Source: Photobacterium damselae (GTDB lineage Bacteria > Pseudomonadota > Gammaproteobacteria > Enterobacterales > Vibrionaceae). Taken from it: a stretch of 64,000 nt of DNA. The notes beneath the pieces were generated by a model. The model was not told where the DNA came from, made no database searches, and was given only the letters and a program-made list of their open reading frames with translations. The stretch is from positions 62,001 through 126,000 of the forward strand of contig NZ_PYOG01000009.1 in NCBI RefSeq assembly GCF_003026815.1. The letters run 5' to 3'. Each line of letters begins with the position of its first letter. Position 1 is the stretch's first letter. This document shows, piece after piece, positions 8,849 through 18,269 of this stretch. The position numbers and the translations under genes were made by a program.

Positions 8849-10177
8849 ATGAGCCTGTTTATGAGCCTGGTTGGGATGGTTGTACTGCTAGCAATCGCAG
8901 TACTTCTATCTGATAACCGTAAAGCTATTAATCTACGTACTGTTGGTGGTGCTTTTGCCATCCAATTCTTATTAGGTGCATTCGTTCTTTATGTACCTGT
9001 TGGTCGTGACGTTCTATACGGTATGTCACAAGGTGTTGCTAACGTTATTGCTTACGGTAACGACGGTATCAACTTCCTATTTGGTGGCCTAACTTCAGAC
9101 AAAATGTTTGAAGTGTTCGGTGGTGGCGGTTTCGTCTTCGCCCTACGAGTACTACCAGTTATCGTATTCTTCTCTGCACTTATTAGCGTACTTTACTACC
9201 TAGGTGTTATGCAGATCGTTATCAATGTTCTTGGTGGTGGTCTACGTAAAGTTCTTGGTACTTCTCACGCTGAATCTATGTCTGCAACAGCGAACATCTT
9301 CGTTGGTCAAACAGAAGCACCTCTAGTTGTGCGTCCGTTCGTACCTAAAATGACTCAATCTGAGCTGTTTGCAGTAATGTGTGGTGGTTTGGCTTCTGTT
9401 GCGGGCGGTGTACTAGCAGGTTACGCATCTATGGGTGTACCTCTAGAATACCTAATCGCAGCATCATTCATGGCAGCACCTGGTGGTCTTCTATTTGCGA
9501 AAATCATCAAGCCTGAAACTGAGCAGCCTGTTGAGCAACTAGCTGACGATGACGACAATGCAGACGAAAAACCTGCTAACGTAATCGACGCAGCGGCAGC
9601 GGGTGCATCATCTGGTATGCAACTTGCTTTAAACGTAGGTGCAATGCTTCTTGCATTCATTGGTCTAATTGCACTTATCAACGGTCTACTTGGTGGTGTT
9701 GGTGGTTGGTTCGGTATGCCACACCTAACACTAGAACTTATCCTAGGTTATGTGTTCTCACCACTAGCATTCCTAATCGGTGTTCCTTGGAACGAATCGC
9801 TAGTAGCCGGTTCTTTCATCGGCCAGAAAGTGGTTGTGAACGAATTTGTAGCATACCTAAACTTTGCCCCTTACATCAGCACAACAGCACAACAGTGTAC
9901 AATGGTTGCCGCTGACGTAGTAAAAGAGACATTACCTCTATGTGTAGAAACTACAAAGGCGGTAATGAGTACGAAAACTCAGGCCATTGTATCTTTCGCA
10001 CTATGTGGTTTCGCAAACCTATCTTCGGTTGCAATCCTACTAGGTGGTCTAGGTGGTCTAGCACCAACTCGTCGCGCAGAAATCGCACGCTTTGGTATGA
10101 AGGCTGTCGCAGCAGGTACGCTATCTAACCTAATGTCTGCAACAATCGCAGGTCTGTTTGTTAGCCTATCTATGTAA
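8849..10177 (+). CDS. nupC: NupC-type concentrative nucleoside transporter
   Basis: A 442-residue inner-membrane permease of the CNT family, which imports nucleosides using the cation gradient. The first residues form a membrane helix; CNT signatures include [14 protein letters not shown] (about 149-162), the gate helix [10 protein letters not shown] and [11 protein letters not shown] near the end. An acidic loop (ADDDDNADE) interrupts the middle. Codon use is strongly biased towards the set seen in the deo genes, suggesting high expression. The promoter carries a CRP/CytR-type arrangement and a terminator follows at 10205. Nucleosides brought in here feed the deoCABD enzymes downstream. Start at 8849 has AAGGGA about 11 bases upstream. 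Confidence 0.93.
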   Translation: MSLFMSLVGMVVLLAIAVLLSDNRKAINLRTVGGAFAIQFLLGAFVLYVPVGRDVLYGMSQGVANVIAYGNDGINFLFGGLTSDKMFEVFGGGGFVFALRVLPVIVFFSALISVLYYLGVMQIVINVLGGGLRKVLGTSHAESMSATANIFVGQTEAPLVVRPFVPKMTQSELFAVMCGGLASVAGGVLAGYASMGVPLEYLIAASFMAAPGGLLFAKIIKPETEQPVEQLADDDDNADEKPANVIDAAAAGASSGMQLALNVGAMLLAFIGLIALINGLLGGVGGWFGMPHLTLELILGYVFSPLAFLIGVPWNESLVAGSFIGQKVVVNEFVAYLNFAPYISTTAQQCTMVAADVVKETLPLCVETTKAVMSTKTQAIVSFALCGFANLSSVAILLGGLGGLAPTRRAEIARFGMKAVAAGTLSNLMSATIAGLFVSLSM

Positions 10178-10204
10178 GCTTTAGCAATATAACAATTGCA
10201 ATAA

Positions 10205-10237
10205 ACGCCACGGGGTAAAAGCCGTGGCGTTTTTTTT
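10205..10237 (+). terminator. Rho-independent terminator after nupC
   Basis: A GC-rich stem (ACGCCACGG paired with CCGTGGCGT) is followed by a run of seven or more T. It separates nupC from the XapX gene and the deo operon. Confidence 0.9.
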
Positions 10238-10417
10238 GCTACTTACCACTCGATCAACAGATTCCGTAAACATACCCTTAATTGTTTCCCATCAGATTGC
10301 ATAAAATCGATTGCGTTCCAATTTCTGACAATATGATCTGCTAGGATTAGTCGGGTCAACGAAGCGATAAATTCGGTCTACACTCATTGATAACAGAGCC
10401 GACAAAGAGAGCATGTT

Positions 10418-10588
10418 ATGTATGAAGTGATGGTAGCTACCGTGGCCGGATTTGCCGTTGGAATTTTCTTTTCAGCCCTTAAATTACCTATACCAGCACC
10501 GCCTGTACTATCGGGGGTAATGGGAATAGTTGGGGTTTATTTAGGTGGCATTTGTTGGGGTTGGATTGCTGAGCGATTTTTCTCATAA
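10418..10588 (+). CDS. Small XapX-domain membrane protein
   Basis: A 56-residue protein starting MYEVMVATVAGFAVG. It contains two short hydrophobic stretches separated by the motif LKLPIPAPPVLSGVMGI, which matches the XapX domain (named after a small protein linked to xanthosine/nucleoside metabolism genes in E. coli). GAGAG about 8 bases before the ATG serves as a ribosome-binding site. It stands alone between the nupC terminator and the deoC leader. Function of XapX proteins is unknown; a role near nucleoside transport is only suggested by position. Confidence 0.75.
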   Translation: MYEVMVATVAGFAVGIFFSALKLPIPAPPVLSGVMGIVGVYLGGICWGWIAERFFS

Positions 10589-10962
10589 TTTGATGAAAAA
10601 ACGCAAGATTTCTCCGGTAATTCTTTATCGCTGTTGAGAAACACATTGTCCACCCCAGGAAACACAACTTTAATGGAGGCTTGCTACCGACCTTGGTATG
10701 ATGAGCTTCCACCAAAAAGTAACGATTACTTGAGCTGGCAATAATGCGAGTTCGATTGGTGACAAGGTGAAAAAGCCTTGCGCGGTGCTAAGGATAGCAG
10801 TTCGATAACAATCGAAGTCTTCAGGGAACAAGTCCGCTCATAAATGCTAGATTTAGCATTGACTGTTCATTGTCTGCAGACGCGCATAGTAGAAAAGCGA
10901 ACGTCGAGCAAATAGAGCAGGAATCTATAGCTTGTTAGAAATTAACTGGACTGGAGATAGTC
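10589..10962 (+). promoter_or_regulatory. deoC upstream region, long leader with inverted repeats
   Basis: No convincing gene is seen in these 374 bp. It must hold the deo promoter or promoters. A perfect inverted repeat AATGCTA-gatt-TAGCATT lies at 10843-10860, directly followed by TTGACT, a possible -35 box that starts inside the repeat. GGAG at 10951-10954 is the deoC Shine-Dalgarno. I did not find a clean CRP consensus here, unlike at nupC. Confidence 0.45.
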
Positions 10963-11739
10963 ATGAGCGATTTAAAAGCTGCTGCACTACGTGCACTTAA
11001 ATTAATGGATCTTACTACACTGAACGATGACGACACTGACGCAAAAGTTATCGAGCTTTGTAAGAATGCCAAAACTGCAGTAGGTAACACAGCAGCAGTA
11101 TGTATCTACCCTCGTTTTATTCCAGTTGCTAAGAAGCAGCTACGTGAGCAAGGTACACCTGAAGTCCGTATTGCGACAGTAACTAACTTCCCGCACGGTA
11201 ATGATGATATCGAAATTGCTGTTGCTGAAACTAAAGCAGCCGTAGCTTACGGTGCAGATGAAGTAGACGTAGTATTCCCATACCGTGCTCTAATGGCTGG
11301 TAACGAAGAAGTAGGCTTTGAGCTTGTTAAGCAGTGTAAAGCAGCATGTGGCGATAATGTTCAACTTAAAGTGATCATCGAGACAGGCGAGCTAAAAACT
11401 GAAGAGCTAATTAAGAAAGCTTCTGAAATCTCAATCAAAGCAGGCGCTGATTTTATCAAAACCTCAACGGGTAAAGTGGCTGAAAACGCAACACCTGAAT
11501 ACGCAGAAATCATGCTAAACGTGATTAAAGCTATGGGTGTTGAGAAAACAGTTGGTTTTAAACCTGCTGGTGGTGTTCGCACTGCAGAAGATGCACAAAT
11601 CTACCTAGACATGGCAGATCGTATCTTCGGTTCTGATTGGGCTGATAACAAGCACTACCGTTTTGGTGCATCAAGCCTACTTGCAAACCTACTTCACACT
11701 CTAGGTGAAGGTGAGAAGGCAGCAGAAGGCGGTTACTAA
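10963..11739 (+). CDS. deoC: Deoxyribose-phosphate aldolase
   Basis: A 258-residue class I aldolase that splits 2-deoxyribose-5-phosphate into glyceraldehyde-3-phosphate and acetaldehyde, the last step of deoxynucleoside breakdown. The Schiff-base lysine is in DFIKTSTGK (Lys166) and the second active-site lysine in VGFKPAGG (Lys200). Length and sequence agree with E. coli DeoC (259 residues). First gene of deoCABD; codon use is highly biased. Start chosen for the GGAG eight bases upstream. Confidence 0.97.
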   Translation: MSDLKAAALRALKLMDLTTLNDDDTDAKVIELCKNAKTAVGNTAAVCIYPRFIPVAKKQLREQGTPEVRIATVTNFPHGNDDIEIAVAETKAAVAYGADEVDVVFPYRALMAGNEEVGFELVKQCKAACGDNVQLKVIIETGELKTEELIKKASEISIKAGADFIKTSTGKVAENATPEYAEIMLNVIKAMGVEKTVGFKPAGGVRTAEDAQIYLDMADRIFGSDWADNKHYRFGASSLLANLLHTLGEGEKAAEGGY

Positions 11740-11767
11740 TCGCTGTCTGCGACTTGTCGCAAGGTTA

Positions 11768-11794
11768 CGATGGTCTGTGATGTGCAGGCCATCG
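11768..11794 (+). other. Intercistronic hairpin between deoC and deoA
   Basis: CGATGGTCTG and CAGGCCATCG can pair as a 10-bp stem with one G-U pair around a 7-base loop. No T-run follows, so it is more likely an RNA-processing or stabilising structure than a terminator. The remaining deoC-deoA gap (11740-12000) shows no further gene. Confidence 0.5.
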
Positions 11795-12000
11795 GCTCCA
11801 ACTCTTCGTTTCATAATTATTCAATAAACTGGTTTTGAATGGCGCGAATAATACGTGTCTTCCTTTTCTGCACCTGAAATTCGTTATTTTGCAGTATCGG
11901 TGATGAAAAAAACGTCAGAAATCACCACCCAGATGAATAATTATTTCTATCTTTACCCTCAAGATAGAGCACCAATAACGGCAAATAACGGGATTTTATT

Positions 12001-13332
12001 ATGTACTTACCACAAGAAATCATTCGTAAAAAACGTGACAACATCGAACTAACAAAAGAAGAGATCAATTTCTTTATTCAAGGTGTTGCAAAAGATACGG
12101 TATCAGAAGGTCAAATCGCAGCATTTGCAATGGCTATCTACTTTAATGATATGACCATGGCTGAGCGTGTTGCGCTAACCTGTGCAATGCGTGACTCTGG
12201 TATGGTTATCGATTGGAGCCACATGAATTTCGATGGCCCAATTGTTGATAAACACTCAACAGGTGGTGTCGGTGACGTAACTTCTCTAATGCTTGGCCCT
12301 ATGGTGGCAGCATGCGGTGGTTATGTTCCAATGATTTCAGGTCGTGGCCTAGGTCACACTGGTGGTACATTAGATAAACTAGAATCAATTCCTGGTTACA
12401 ACATTACCCCAACCAACGAAGTGTTTGGTCAGGTAACAAAAGATGCGGGTGTGGCGATTATCGGTCAAACAGGTGATTTAGCGCCAGCCGACAAACGTGT
12501 TTACGCAACTCGTGATGTAACCGCGACCGTTGATAATATCTCACTTATCACAGCATCGATTTTGTCGAAGAAACTGGCTGCTGGTCTTGATGCCCTAGTA
12601 ATGGATGTCAAAGTGGGTTCTGGTGCGTTTATGCCTACGTACGAAAAATCAGAAGAACTAGCAAAATCTATCGTAGCTGTAGCTAATGGTGCAGGTACTC
12701 GCACCACAGCACTATTGACTGATATGAACCAAGTATTGGCGTCAACTGCAGGTAACGCATTAGAAGTACGTGAAGCGGTTCAGTTCTTAACTGGCGAATA
12801 CCGTAACCCTCGTTTGTATGAAGTAACGATGGCGCTATGTGCTGAAATGTTAGTGATAAGTGGTTTAGCACAAGATTTAGCTGAAGCTCGTACTAAGCTA
12901 CAAGCTGTACTGGACAACGGTAAAGCAGCCGAATGTTTTGGTAAAATGGTCGCAGGCCTAGGTGGTCCATTAGATTTTGTTGAAAACTATAACAACTACC
13001 TAGATACTGCAGAAATTATTAAACCAGTATTTGCAGAGAAAACTGGTTTTGCGAGTGCGATGGATACTCGTGGTTTAGGCATGGCTGTAGTTGGCATGGG
13101 TGGTGGTCGTCGCGTTGCGGCAGATACCATTGATTATGCTGTAGGCCTTGCTGATATGATTCGTCTTGGTGATGAAGTTTACGCAGATACGCCTCTTGCT
13201 ATGGTACATGCTCGCACTGAAGCTCAGTGGGAAGAAGCAGCAAAAGCCGTTCGCGCTAACATCACTATTGCTGATGAAAAACCACAAGCAACACCGGAAG
13301 TATACGCTCGCATTCGCCCTGAAGATGTTTAA
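12001..13332 (+). CDS. deoA: Thymidine phosphorylase
   Basis: A 443-residue pyrimidine-nucleoside phosphorylase that converts thymidine and phosphate to thymine and deoxyribose-1-phosphate. Family signatures: [13 protein letters not shown] at the start, [17 protein letters not shown] (phosphate site, about 81-97), [18 protein letters not shown], and the C-terminal beta-rich domain with GMGGGRR. It ends ten bases before deoB, so the two are cotranscribed. The Shine-Dalgarno is poor, and an upstream 65-codon reading frame overlapping the start looks fortuitous. Confidence 0.97.
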   Translation: MYLPQEIIRKKRDNIELTKEEINFFIQGVAKDTVSEGQIAAFAMAIYFNDMTMAERVALTCAMRDSGMVIDWSHMNFDGPIVDKHSTGGVGDVTSLMLGPMVAACGGYVPMISGRGLGHTGGTLDKLESIPGYNITPTNEVFGQVTKDAGVAIIGQTGDLAPADKRVYATRDVTATVDNISLITASILSKKLAAGLDALVMDVKVGSGAFMPTYEKSEELAKSIVAVANGAGTRTTALLTDMNQVLASTAGNALEVREAVQFLTGEYRNPRLYEVTMALCAEMLVISGLAQDLAEARTKLQAVLDNGKAAECFGKMVAGLGGPLDFVENYNNYLDTAEIIKPVFAEKTGFASAMDTRGLGMAVVGMGGGRRVAADTIDYAVGLADMIRLGDEVYADTPLAMVHARTEAQWEEAAKAVRANITIADEKPQATPEVYARIRPEDV

Positions 13333-13342
13333 TGGAGTGATT

Positions 13343-14563
13343 ATGAAACGTTCAATTATTCTTGTTCTTGATTCATTTGGTATCGGTGCAACAGAAGATG
13401 CAGCAACATTTGGCGATGTTGGTGCTAACACCCTTGGCCACATTGCACAAGCTTGTGCTCGCGGTGAAGCTGACAATGGCGAACGTAGTGGTCCGTTGCA
13501 TCTTCCTAATTTGAATAAACTGGGTTTAGGTAAAGCGTGTGAAGAGTCATCAGGCTACTTCCCTGAAGGCCTAGATCCAAATGCTAAGATTGTGGGTGCA
13601 TACGGCCACGCACAAGAAATTTCTTCTGGTAAAGATACTCCATCTGGCCACTGGGAAATTGCAGGTGTGCCGGTATTGTTTGAGTGGGGCTACTTTAAAG
13701 AGCACAACAACAGCTTCCCTCAAGAGCTACTTGATCGCATCGTTGAGCGTGCCAATCTTCCAGGTTACCTAGGTAACTGCCACGCATCTGGTACTCAAGT
13801 ACTGGATGATCTTGGTGAAGAGCACATGGCAACAGGTAAGCCAATTTTCTACACTTCAGCTGACTCAGTATTCCAAATCGCTTGTCACGAAGAGACTTAC
13901 GGTTTAGATAATCTAATGACATTGTGTCAGATCGTTCGTGAAGAGCTTGAAGATTACAATATTGGCCGTGTTATCGCGCGTCCATTTATCGGTGCGGGTA
14001 AAGGTCAATTTGAACGTACTGGTAACCGTCGTGACCTATCTATTGAGCCACCATCAGCAACCGTATTACAAAAATTGGTTGATGAAAAACAAGGTGAAGT
14101 GGTTTCTATTGGTAAGATCTCTGATATCTATGCAGGTTGCGGTATCACTAAGAAAGTGAAAGCTACAGGTATTCCAGCTCTGTTTGAAGCAACACTTGAG
14201 CAGATCAAACAAGCGGGTGATAACACCATCGTATTTACAAACTTTGTTGATTTTGACTCAGCATACGGTCACCGCCGTAATGTGGCAGGTTATGCTGCTG
14301 CACTTGAGTATTTCGACAAGCGTTTACCTGAAATCCTAGAACTGCTTCAAGATGATGATGTTCTATTGATCACCGCAGACCATGGTTGCGATCCAACATG
14401 GCCTGGTACTGATCATACTCGTGAGCACATTCCAGTTCTTGTTTATGGCCCACAAATTAAAGCGGGCTCTCTAGGTCGCCGTGCAACATTTGCCGATATT
14501 GGTCAATCATTGGCACAGTACTTTGGCACTAGCGACATGGAATTCGGTAAATCGTTTCTTTAA
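13343..14563 (+). CDS. deoB: Phosphopentomutase
   Basis: A 406-residue manganese enzyme of the alkaline-phosphatase fold; it interconverts (deoxy)ribose-1- and -5-phosphate and links DeoA/DeoD to DeoC. Metal ligands are visible in [15 protein letters not shown] at the start and [19 protein letters not shown] near the end; the threonine of [11 protein letters not shown] is the phosphorylated residue in the family. The frame stays open upstream into deoA, but the family begins at MKRSIILV and a TGGAGTGA stands just before this ATG. Confidence 0.96.
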   Translation: MKRSIILVLDSFGIGATEDAATFGDVGANTLGHIAQACARGEADNGERSGPLHLPNLNKLGLGKACEESSGYFPEGLDPNAKIVGAYGHAQEISSGKDTPSGHWEIAGVPVLFEWGYFKEHNNSFPQELLDRIVERANLPGYLGNCHASGTQVLDDLGEEHMATGKPIFYTSADSVFQIACHEETYGLDNLMTLCQIVREELEDYNIGRVIARPFIGAGKGQFERTGNRRDLSIEPPSATVLQKLVDEKQGEVVSIGKISDIYAGCGITKKVKATGIPALFEATLEQIKQAGDNTIVFTNFVDFDSAYGHRRNVAGYAAALEYFDKRLPEILELLQDDDVLLITADHGCDPTWPGTDHTREHIPVLVYGPQIKAGSLGRRATFADIGQSLAQYFGTSDMEFGKSFL

Positions 14564-14602
14564 TTGATTGATTTTTTCAGTCGATAGGTTAATGATGCAT
14601 TG

Positions 14603-14637
14603 TGTGGTGGTTATCACTGAAATAGATAACTACCACA
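14603..14637 (+). promoter_or_regulatory. Extended inverted repeat with CRP-like site before deoD
   Basis: TGTGGTGGTTATC (14603-14615) pairs with GATAACTACCACA (14625-14637), a 13-bp stem with one G-U pair. The left arm overlaps a CRP-like sequence, TGTGG-N6-TCACT (8 of 10 conserved positions, 14603-14618). It may be an internal promoter for deoD or an RNA-processing hairpin; no T-run follows. Confidence 0.5.
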
Positions 14638-14707
14638 GTAAATTAACGCCATTATTTACAACAAATTGCGAATAAGATTCGTAACTAATCAGGAAAAGGA
14701 CACAACT

Positions 14708-15433
14708 ATGGCTACTCCACATATTAATGCAGAAATGGGTGATTTCGCAGACGTAGTTCTGATGCCAGGTGACCCACTACGCGCTAAGTACATCGCAGAA
14801 ACTTTCCTAGAAGATATCAAAGAAGTATGTAACGTACGTAATATGTATGGCTATACTGGTACTTACAAAGGTCGTCGTATCTCTGTAATGGGCCACGGTA
14901 TGGGTATCCCATCATGTTCTATCTATGCAACAGAGCTAGTAAAAGACTTTGGTGTTAAGAAGATCATCCGTGTGGGTAGTTGTGGCGCGGTTCGTGACGA
15001 CGTAAATCTACGTGATGTTGTGATCGGTATGGGTGCATCAACAGACTCTAAAGTAAACCGTATGCGTTTCGGTGGTCATGACTTTGCAGCGCTGGCAGAT
15101 TACGGCATGGTACAAAATGCAGTTGAAGCGGCAAAAGCGAAGGGCATTAAAGTTCGCGTAGGTAACCTATTCTCAGCAGATCTATTCTACAACCCAGATT
15201 TCGATTTCTTCAAAACTATGGACAAATACGGCATCCTAGGTGTGGAGATGGAAGCTGCTGGTATCTACGGTCTAGCAGCAGAGTTTGGTGCTAAAGCGCT
15301 AACTATCTGTACTGTATCGGATCACATCCTAAAAGGCGAAGCAACTACGTCTGAAGAGCGTCAGCTAACATTTAACGAAATGATGGAAATCGCTCTAGAA
15401 TCTGTACTTATCGGTGATAAAGAAGAAGCATAA
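14708..15433 (+). CDS. deoD: Purine-nucleoside phosphorylase, DeoD type
   Basis: A 241-residue hexameric phosphorylase converting (deoxy)purine nucleosides to base plus (deoxy)ribose-1-phosphate. Motifs of the family: [23 protein letters not shown], the phosphate loop [18 protein letters not shown] and the catalytic Asp in VSDH. The frame extends 14 codons upstream, but the chosen ATG has AGGAAAAGGA in front and matches the usual N-terminus. It closes the deo operon, with a strong terminator 25 bp after the stop. Confidence 0.96.
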   Translation: MATPHINAEMGDFADVVLMPGDPLRAKYIAETFLEDIKEVCNVRNMYGYTGTYKGRRISVMGHGMGIPSCSIYATELVKDFGVKKIIRVGSCGAVRDDVNLRDVVIGMGASTDSKVNRMRFGGHDFAALADYGMVQNAVEAAKAKGIKVRVGNLFSADLFYNPDFDFFKTMDKYGILGVEMEAAGIYGLAAEFGAKALTICTVSDHILKGEATTSEERQLTFNEMMEIALESVLIGDKEEA

Positions 15434-15458
15434 TCGCTGATTTATTTACACCTAAGTA

Positions 15459-15495
15459 AAAGGGCTTGCTCTGGTTATTGAGCAAGCCCTTTTTT
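15459..15495 (+). terminator. Rho-independent terminator of the deo operon
   Basis: AAGGGCTTGCTC pairs with GAGCAAGCCCTT across an 8-base loop, followed by a T-run. It ends the deoCABD transcript and stands head-on to the smp gene on the other strand. Confidence 0.92.
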
Positions 15496-15558
15496 GATAT
15501 CTATTGATTGTTGGTCCTTGATATATGTCTTTCGTGTGAGGTAAAACGAGAGCGTGGT

Positions 15559-16173
15559 TTACTCTTTACTGTTTGCCGTCATCAAAAATGGAAAGTGCCA
15601 GATATCTTTACGACGGCCAAAAGTAAACGCCAGTAAGAATCCTAAGCCAATGGCAAAGATCACTAAGCCGCGAATGATCGTTGTCATATATTCAATTTGA
15701 CTGCTTGCATGAGCCAATAGCTTATCGTGCTCTAAGGTGATGCGTAAAAAACCCACCATATGCTGATCTGAGAAAATAGGCTCCACAATCTGCTGACGGC
15801 CAATGCTTGCCACCGCTAAAGGTGTTGAAAGGCCTGTGACCTGTTCAAGGGGCATTGAGCCTTCTGTTTTTGCCAAGGTTTGACCTTCTAAGTTATAAAC
15901 ACTGGCATCTAAAATGAGCGGTTCTTTAGAAAGCTGTTGCACCAAATCTTGTAATTTATCTTGGTCATTATCCAAAATATCGGGAGCTGCCGTTTCTGCC
16001 GCTTGACGAACTAAAATACGAGAAAGCGCCTGCGTCTGTTCGCCAAGCATCTCATAATTATCTTGGGTAAGGCGTGCGCCATATTCCAACATGCCAATCA
16101 CACCGATTAAGCTAAACAGCAAGACGCCGAGTTGCTTAAACCGTGGCCAGCGAGATTTGTTCAGTTTCCACAT
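15559..16173 (-). CDS. smp: Smp/YtjB family membrane protein
   Basis: A 204-residue inner-membrane protein with an N-terminal helix (about 13-32), a periplasmic domain of about 130 residues and a second helix (about 165-186), then a short basic cytoplasmic tail. This matches the Smp (YtjB) family, always encoded next to and divergent from serB, as here. The biochemical role is not established; the layout resembles a sensor lacking an output domain. Confidence 0.82.
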   Translation of the reverse strand: MWKLNKSRWPRFKQLGVLLFSLIGVIGMLEYGARLTQDNYEMLGEQTQALSRILVRQAAETAAPDILDNDQDKLQDLVQQLSKEPLILDASVYNLEGQTLAKTEGSMPLEQVTGLSTPLAVASIGRQQIVEPIFSDQHMVGFLRITLEHDKLLAHASSQIEYMTTIIRGLVIFAIGLGFLLAFTFGRRKDIWHFPFLMTANSKE

Positions 16174-16364
16174 AAGCAGTGTTATTCGCTATTTGTTTTA
16201 ATTGCGGCTCATTCTACATGATTTTTTGTCTCAAGGAGCAGTTGAGTAAAAAATCAGCACAAATTGAGTTTAAATACCCCCTTTCCGCTTGCACTTTTGT
16301 TAACAGCTCTTTAACGTAGAGAAAGGACATATACCTCATTCGATATCAATGGATAAGGAAACCC

Positions 16365-17366
16365 ATGGAATTATCGTTATCTCCTTTGAAAATTAAAAAA
16401 CATGCGGCTTTATACCGTCGCTTTCCTGAATTACAACAAGCCTCGTTACGTGATAAACAGCAAGGACAGTGGATCTTATTTGGCCAAGATCTCTCATCAT
16501 TGCGTATTGCTCTTATTGAAGAATGGGCTCAACAAAGATTGCAGTTGGTCGCCGCTTGGCAGGTCGGGGATTACGATGTTCTGCTGATCAAAAATGATCT
16601 TAGCGATCCAATCAAAGCTGCTGTTTATCGTGCTGAGTGTGATTTTGCGTTAACCAAAGATCTCCCTGAGCTTAATAAACCGGGTTTGGTGGTGATGGAT
16701 ATGGATTCCACCGCCATTGAAATGGAATGTATTGATGAGATTGCGAAATTAGCAGGGACAGGAGAGTTGGTTTCTGCCATTACCGAACAAGCCATGCAAG
16801 GGGAGTTAGACTTTGAGCAGAGTTTGCGTCAACGGGTTGCGACACTTTCAGGTGCTGATGAAGCCATTTTAGCGCAAGTGCTAGAGCAATTACCTTTGAT
16901 GCCTGAACTGATTGAACTGGTACGAACGCTACAAGCTTTTGGTTGGAAAGTCGCAATTGCCTCGGGTGGTTTTACCTACTTTGCTGATCAACTTAAAGCG
17001 ATGCTGGATTTAGATGGTGTCTATGCCAATCAGTTAGCAATTCAAGACGGTAAACTAATTGGGGAAGTAGTAGGAAGTGTGGTTGATGCCGATGCCAAAG
17101 CGTATTACTTACATCAATTAAGTGAGCAGTTTGAGATTGAACCTCATAATACGGTCGCAATTGGTGATGGTGCAAATGACTTGGCGATGATGAAAGCTGC
17201 AGGCCTTGGTATTGCGTTTCATGCCAAGCCTAAAGTTCAGCAACAGGCGCAAACCGCCATTAATTATGGTTCATTAGGTGCTGTGTTGTGTATATTATCG
17301 GCCAGCTTGGTTCCACATCATTTATCGTGGAAAAACCAGAGTTGTTGTCAAAATATCGAAAAGTAA
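16365..17366 (+). CDS. serB: Phosphoserine phosphatase
   Basis: A 333-residue HAD-superfamily enzyme catalysing the last step of serine synthesis. After an ACT-like N-terminal region come the HAD motifs: MDMDSTAIEME with nucleophile Asp112 and Asp114, ASGGF for motif II, a motif III lysine in ADAKAYYL, and GDGANDLAMM. The Cys-rich tail after HHLSWKN is slightly longer than I expect for the family. Divergent from smp, as in enterobacteria and vibrios. Confidence 0.95.
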   Translation: MELSLSPLKIKKHAALYRRFPELQQASLRDKQQGQWILFGQDLSSLRIALIEEWAQQRLQLVAAWQVGDYDVLLIKNDLSDPIKAAVYRAECDFALTKDLPELNKPGLVVMDMDSTAIEMECIDEIAKLAGTGELVSAITEQAMQGELDFEQSLRQRVATLSGADEAILAQVLEQLPLMPELIELVRTLQAFGWKVAIASGGFTYFADQLKAMLDLDGVYANQLAIQDGKLIGEVVGSVVDADAKAYYLHQLSEQFEIEPHNTVAIGDGANDLAMMKAAGLGIAFHAKPKVQQQAQTAINYGSLGAVLCILSASLVPHHLSWKNQSCCQNIEK

Positions 17367-17495
17367 ACAGAGGTAGGAATGAAGGCTATTTCTAGTTGAT
17401 AGTGCGGTATTTTTAAAGTTAGGAGCGGAGTCGATTGGATGAATTCGTTTGGTTAGAGATAATATTGCTAAAGGCACTAGATACTAAAATATATT

Positions 17496-17518
17496 GAGCT
17501 ACAACTAATTTGTAGCTC
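17496..17518 (-). terminator. Hairpin between serB and the toxin-antitoxin pair
   Basis: GAGCTACAA and TTGTAGCTC form a 9-bp stem just past the antitoxin stop. The flanks are AT-rich without a clean T-run, so this is a weak, possibly bidirectional terminator. The 162 bp between serB and the antitoxin hold nothing else. Confidence 0.45.
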
Positions 17519-17528
17519 ATAGTAACTG

Positions 17529-17831
17529 CTAAATATTAAACCCAACATGCTTACCCGTTGGTAACTCAATATTGATACTCATTTTACCTCCCATTGCTTC
17601 AATATAACGCTTAATGGTTGATAGCTTTACATCGTTTCCTCGCTGCTCAATAGCAACAACAGATGGTTGGCTAATCCCCATATTACGGGCAAGTTCTGCT
17701 TGAGTAATCTCTAGCTCTTCGCGGATAGCTTGAAATTGAACCTCTAGTAACATTTCATCAGCCATTTCAGCAATACGGTCTTGGCTTTCTTGAGAACGAG
17801 ATGCCAACATATCATTTAAATTTCTAGCCAT
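17529..17831 (-). CDS. XRE-family antitoxin of a HigBA-type pair
   Basis: A 100-residue protein with a Cro/CI-type helix-turn-helix (ELEITQAELARNMGISQPSV, about residues 36-55, then VVAIEQRGNDVKLSTIKRYI). It follows the toxin gene by 2 bp, the toxin-first order typical of higBA-like pairs. It should neutralise the toxin and, by binding the palindrome at 18199-18216, repress the operon. It probably arrived by transfer, since it splits the otherwise conserved serB-PilZ-radA neighbourhood. Confidence 0.87.
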   Translation of the reverse strand: MARNLNDMLASRSQESQDRIAEMADEMLLEVQFQAIREELEITQAELARNMGISQPSVVAIEQRGNDVKLSTIKRYIEAMGGKMSINIELPTGKHVGFNI

Positions 17832-17833
17832 AG

Positions 17834-18181
17834 TTATTTCTCCAATTCTTCAAGATGCTTTGTGAACTCAAGATCGGCAAGGGGGATCATTTGTTTATAA
17901 AAGCGTTTTTCATTTCCACCTTTATTGCCAGCACAGAGGACAATGGCTTGGCGTAAAGGGTCGAATGCAAAAAAAGCTCTTATTGGTTCCCCTCGGTGTT
18001 GTACTCTCAGCTCTTTCATATTGCCATATTTAGATGCATTAACTGTATCAACAAGAGGACGGCCAATCGTCGGACCTCCTCTTTGTAATGCAACCAAGCC
18101 TGCTAATACTTTTTCTTGAGTATCATCAGATTGCGAATCAAACCACTGATCAAATAAGTCTGTCGTGATAACTGTCCACAT
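17834..18181 (-). CDS. HigB/Gp49-type RelE-superfamily toxin
   Basis: A 115-residue basic protein matching the phage Gp49-like/HigB group: KVLAGLVALQRGGPTIGRP, MKELRVQHRGEPIRAFFAFDP and IVLCAGNKGGNEKRFYKQMI. Members of this family are ribosome-dependent mRNA interferases. It is the first gene of the minus-strand operon, directly behind a palindromic promoter/operator. Nothing suggests it is inactive. Confidence 0.87.
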   Translation of the reverse strand: MWTVITTDLFDQWFDSQSDDTQEKVLAGLVALQRGGPTIGRPLVDTVNASKYGNMKELRVQHRGEPIRAFFAFDPLRQAIVLCAGNKGGNEKRFYKQMIPLADLEFTKHLEELEK

Positions 18182-18198
18182 TAATCCGTTACGCCTAT

Positions 18199-18216
18199 TA
18201 TAGATTATAATCTATA
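18199..18216 (-). promoter_or_regulatory. 18-bp perfect palindrome, operator/promoter of the toxin-antitoxin operon
   Basis: TATAGATTATAATCTATA is a perfect palindrome 18 bp upstream of the toxin start. It contains TATAAT in both orientations, so the -10 box lies inside the likely antitoxin-binding site, which fits autorepression. Confidence 0.7.
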
Positions 18217-18269
18217 CTTAGCCTATCACAGAAACCATCCAGAGTTTAGCAATAGGCAAAATCTAGCTA

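Noticed and set aside
10589-10962. Riboswitch in the long deoC leader
   Set aside because: I saw hairpins but no match to a known riboswitch consensus, and no expression platform with a T-run.
11855-12052. 65-codon reading frame between deoC and deoA
   Set aside because: It overlaps the deoA start in another frame, has no ribosome-binding site and no recognisable features.
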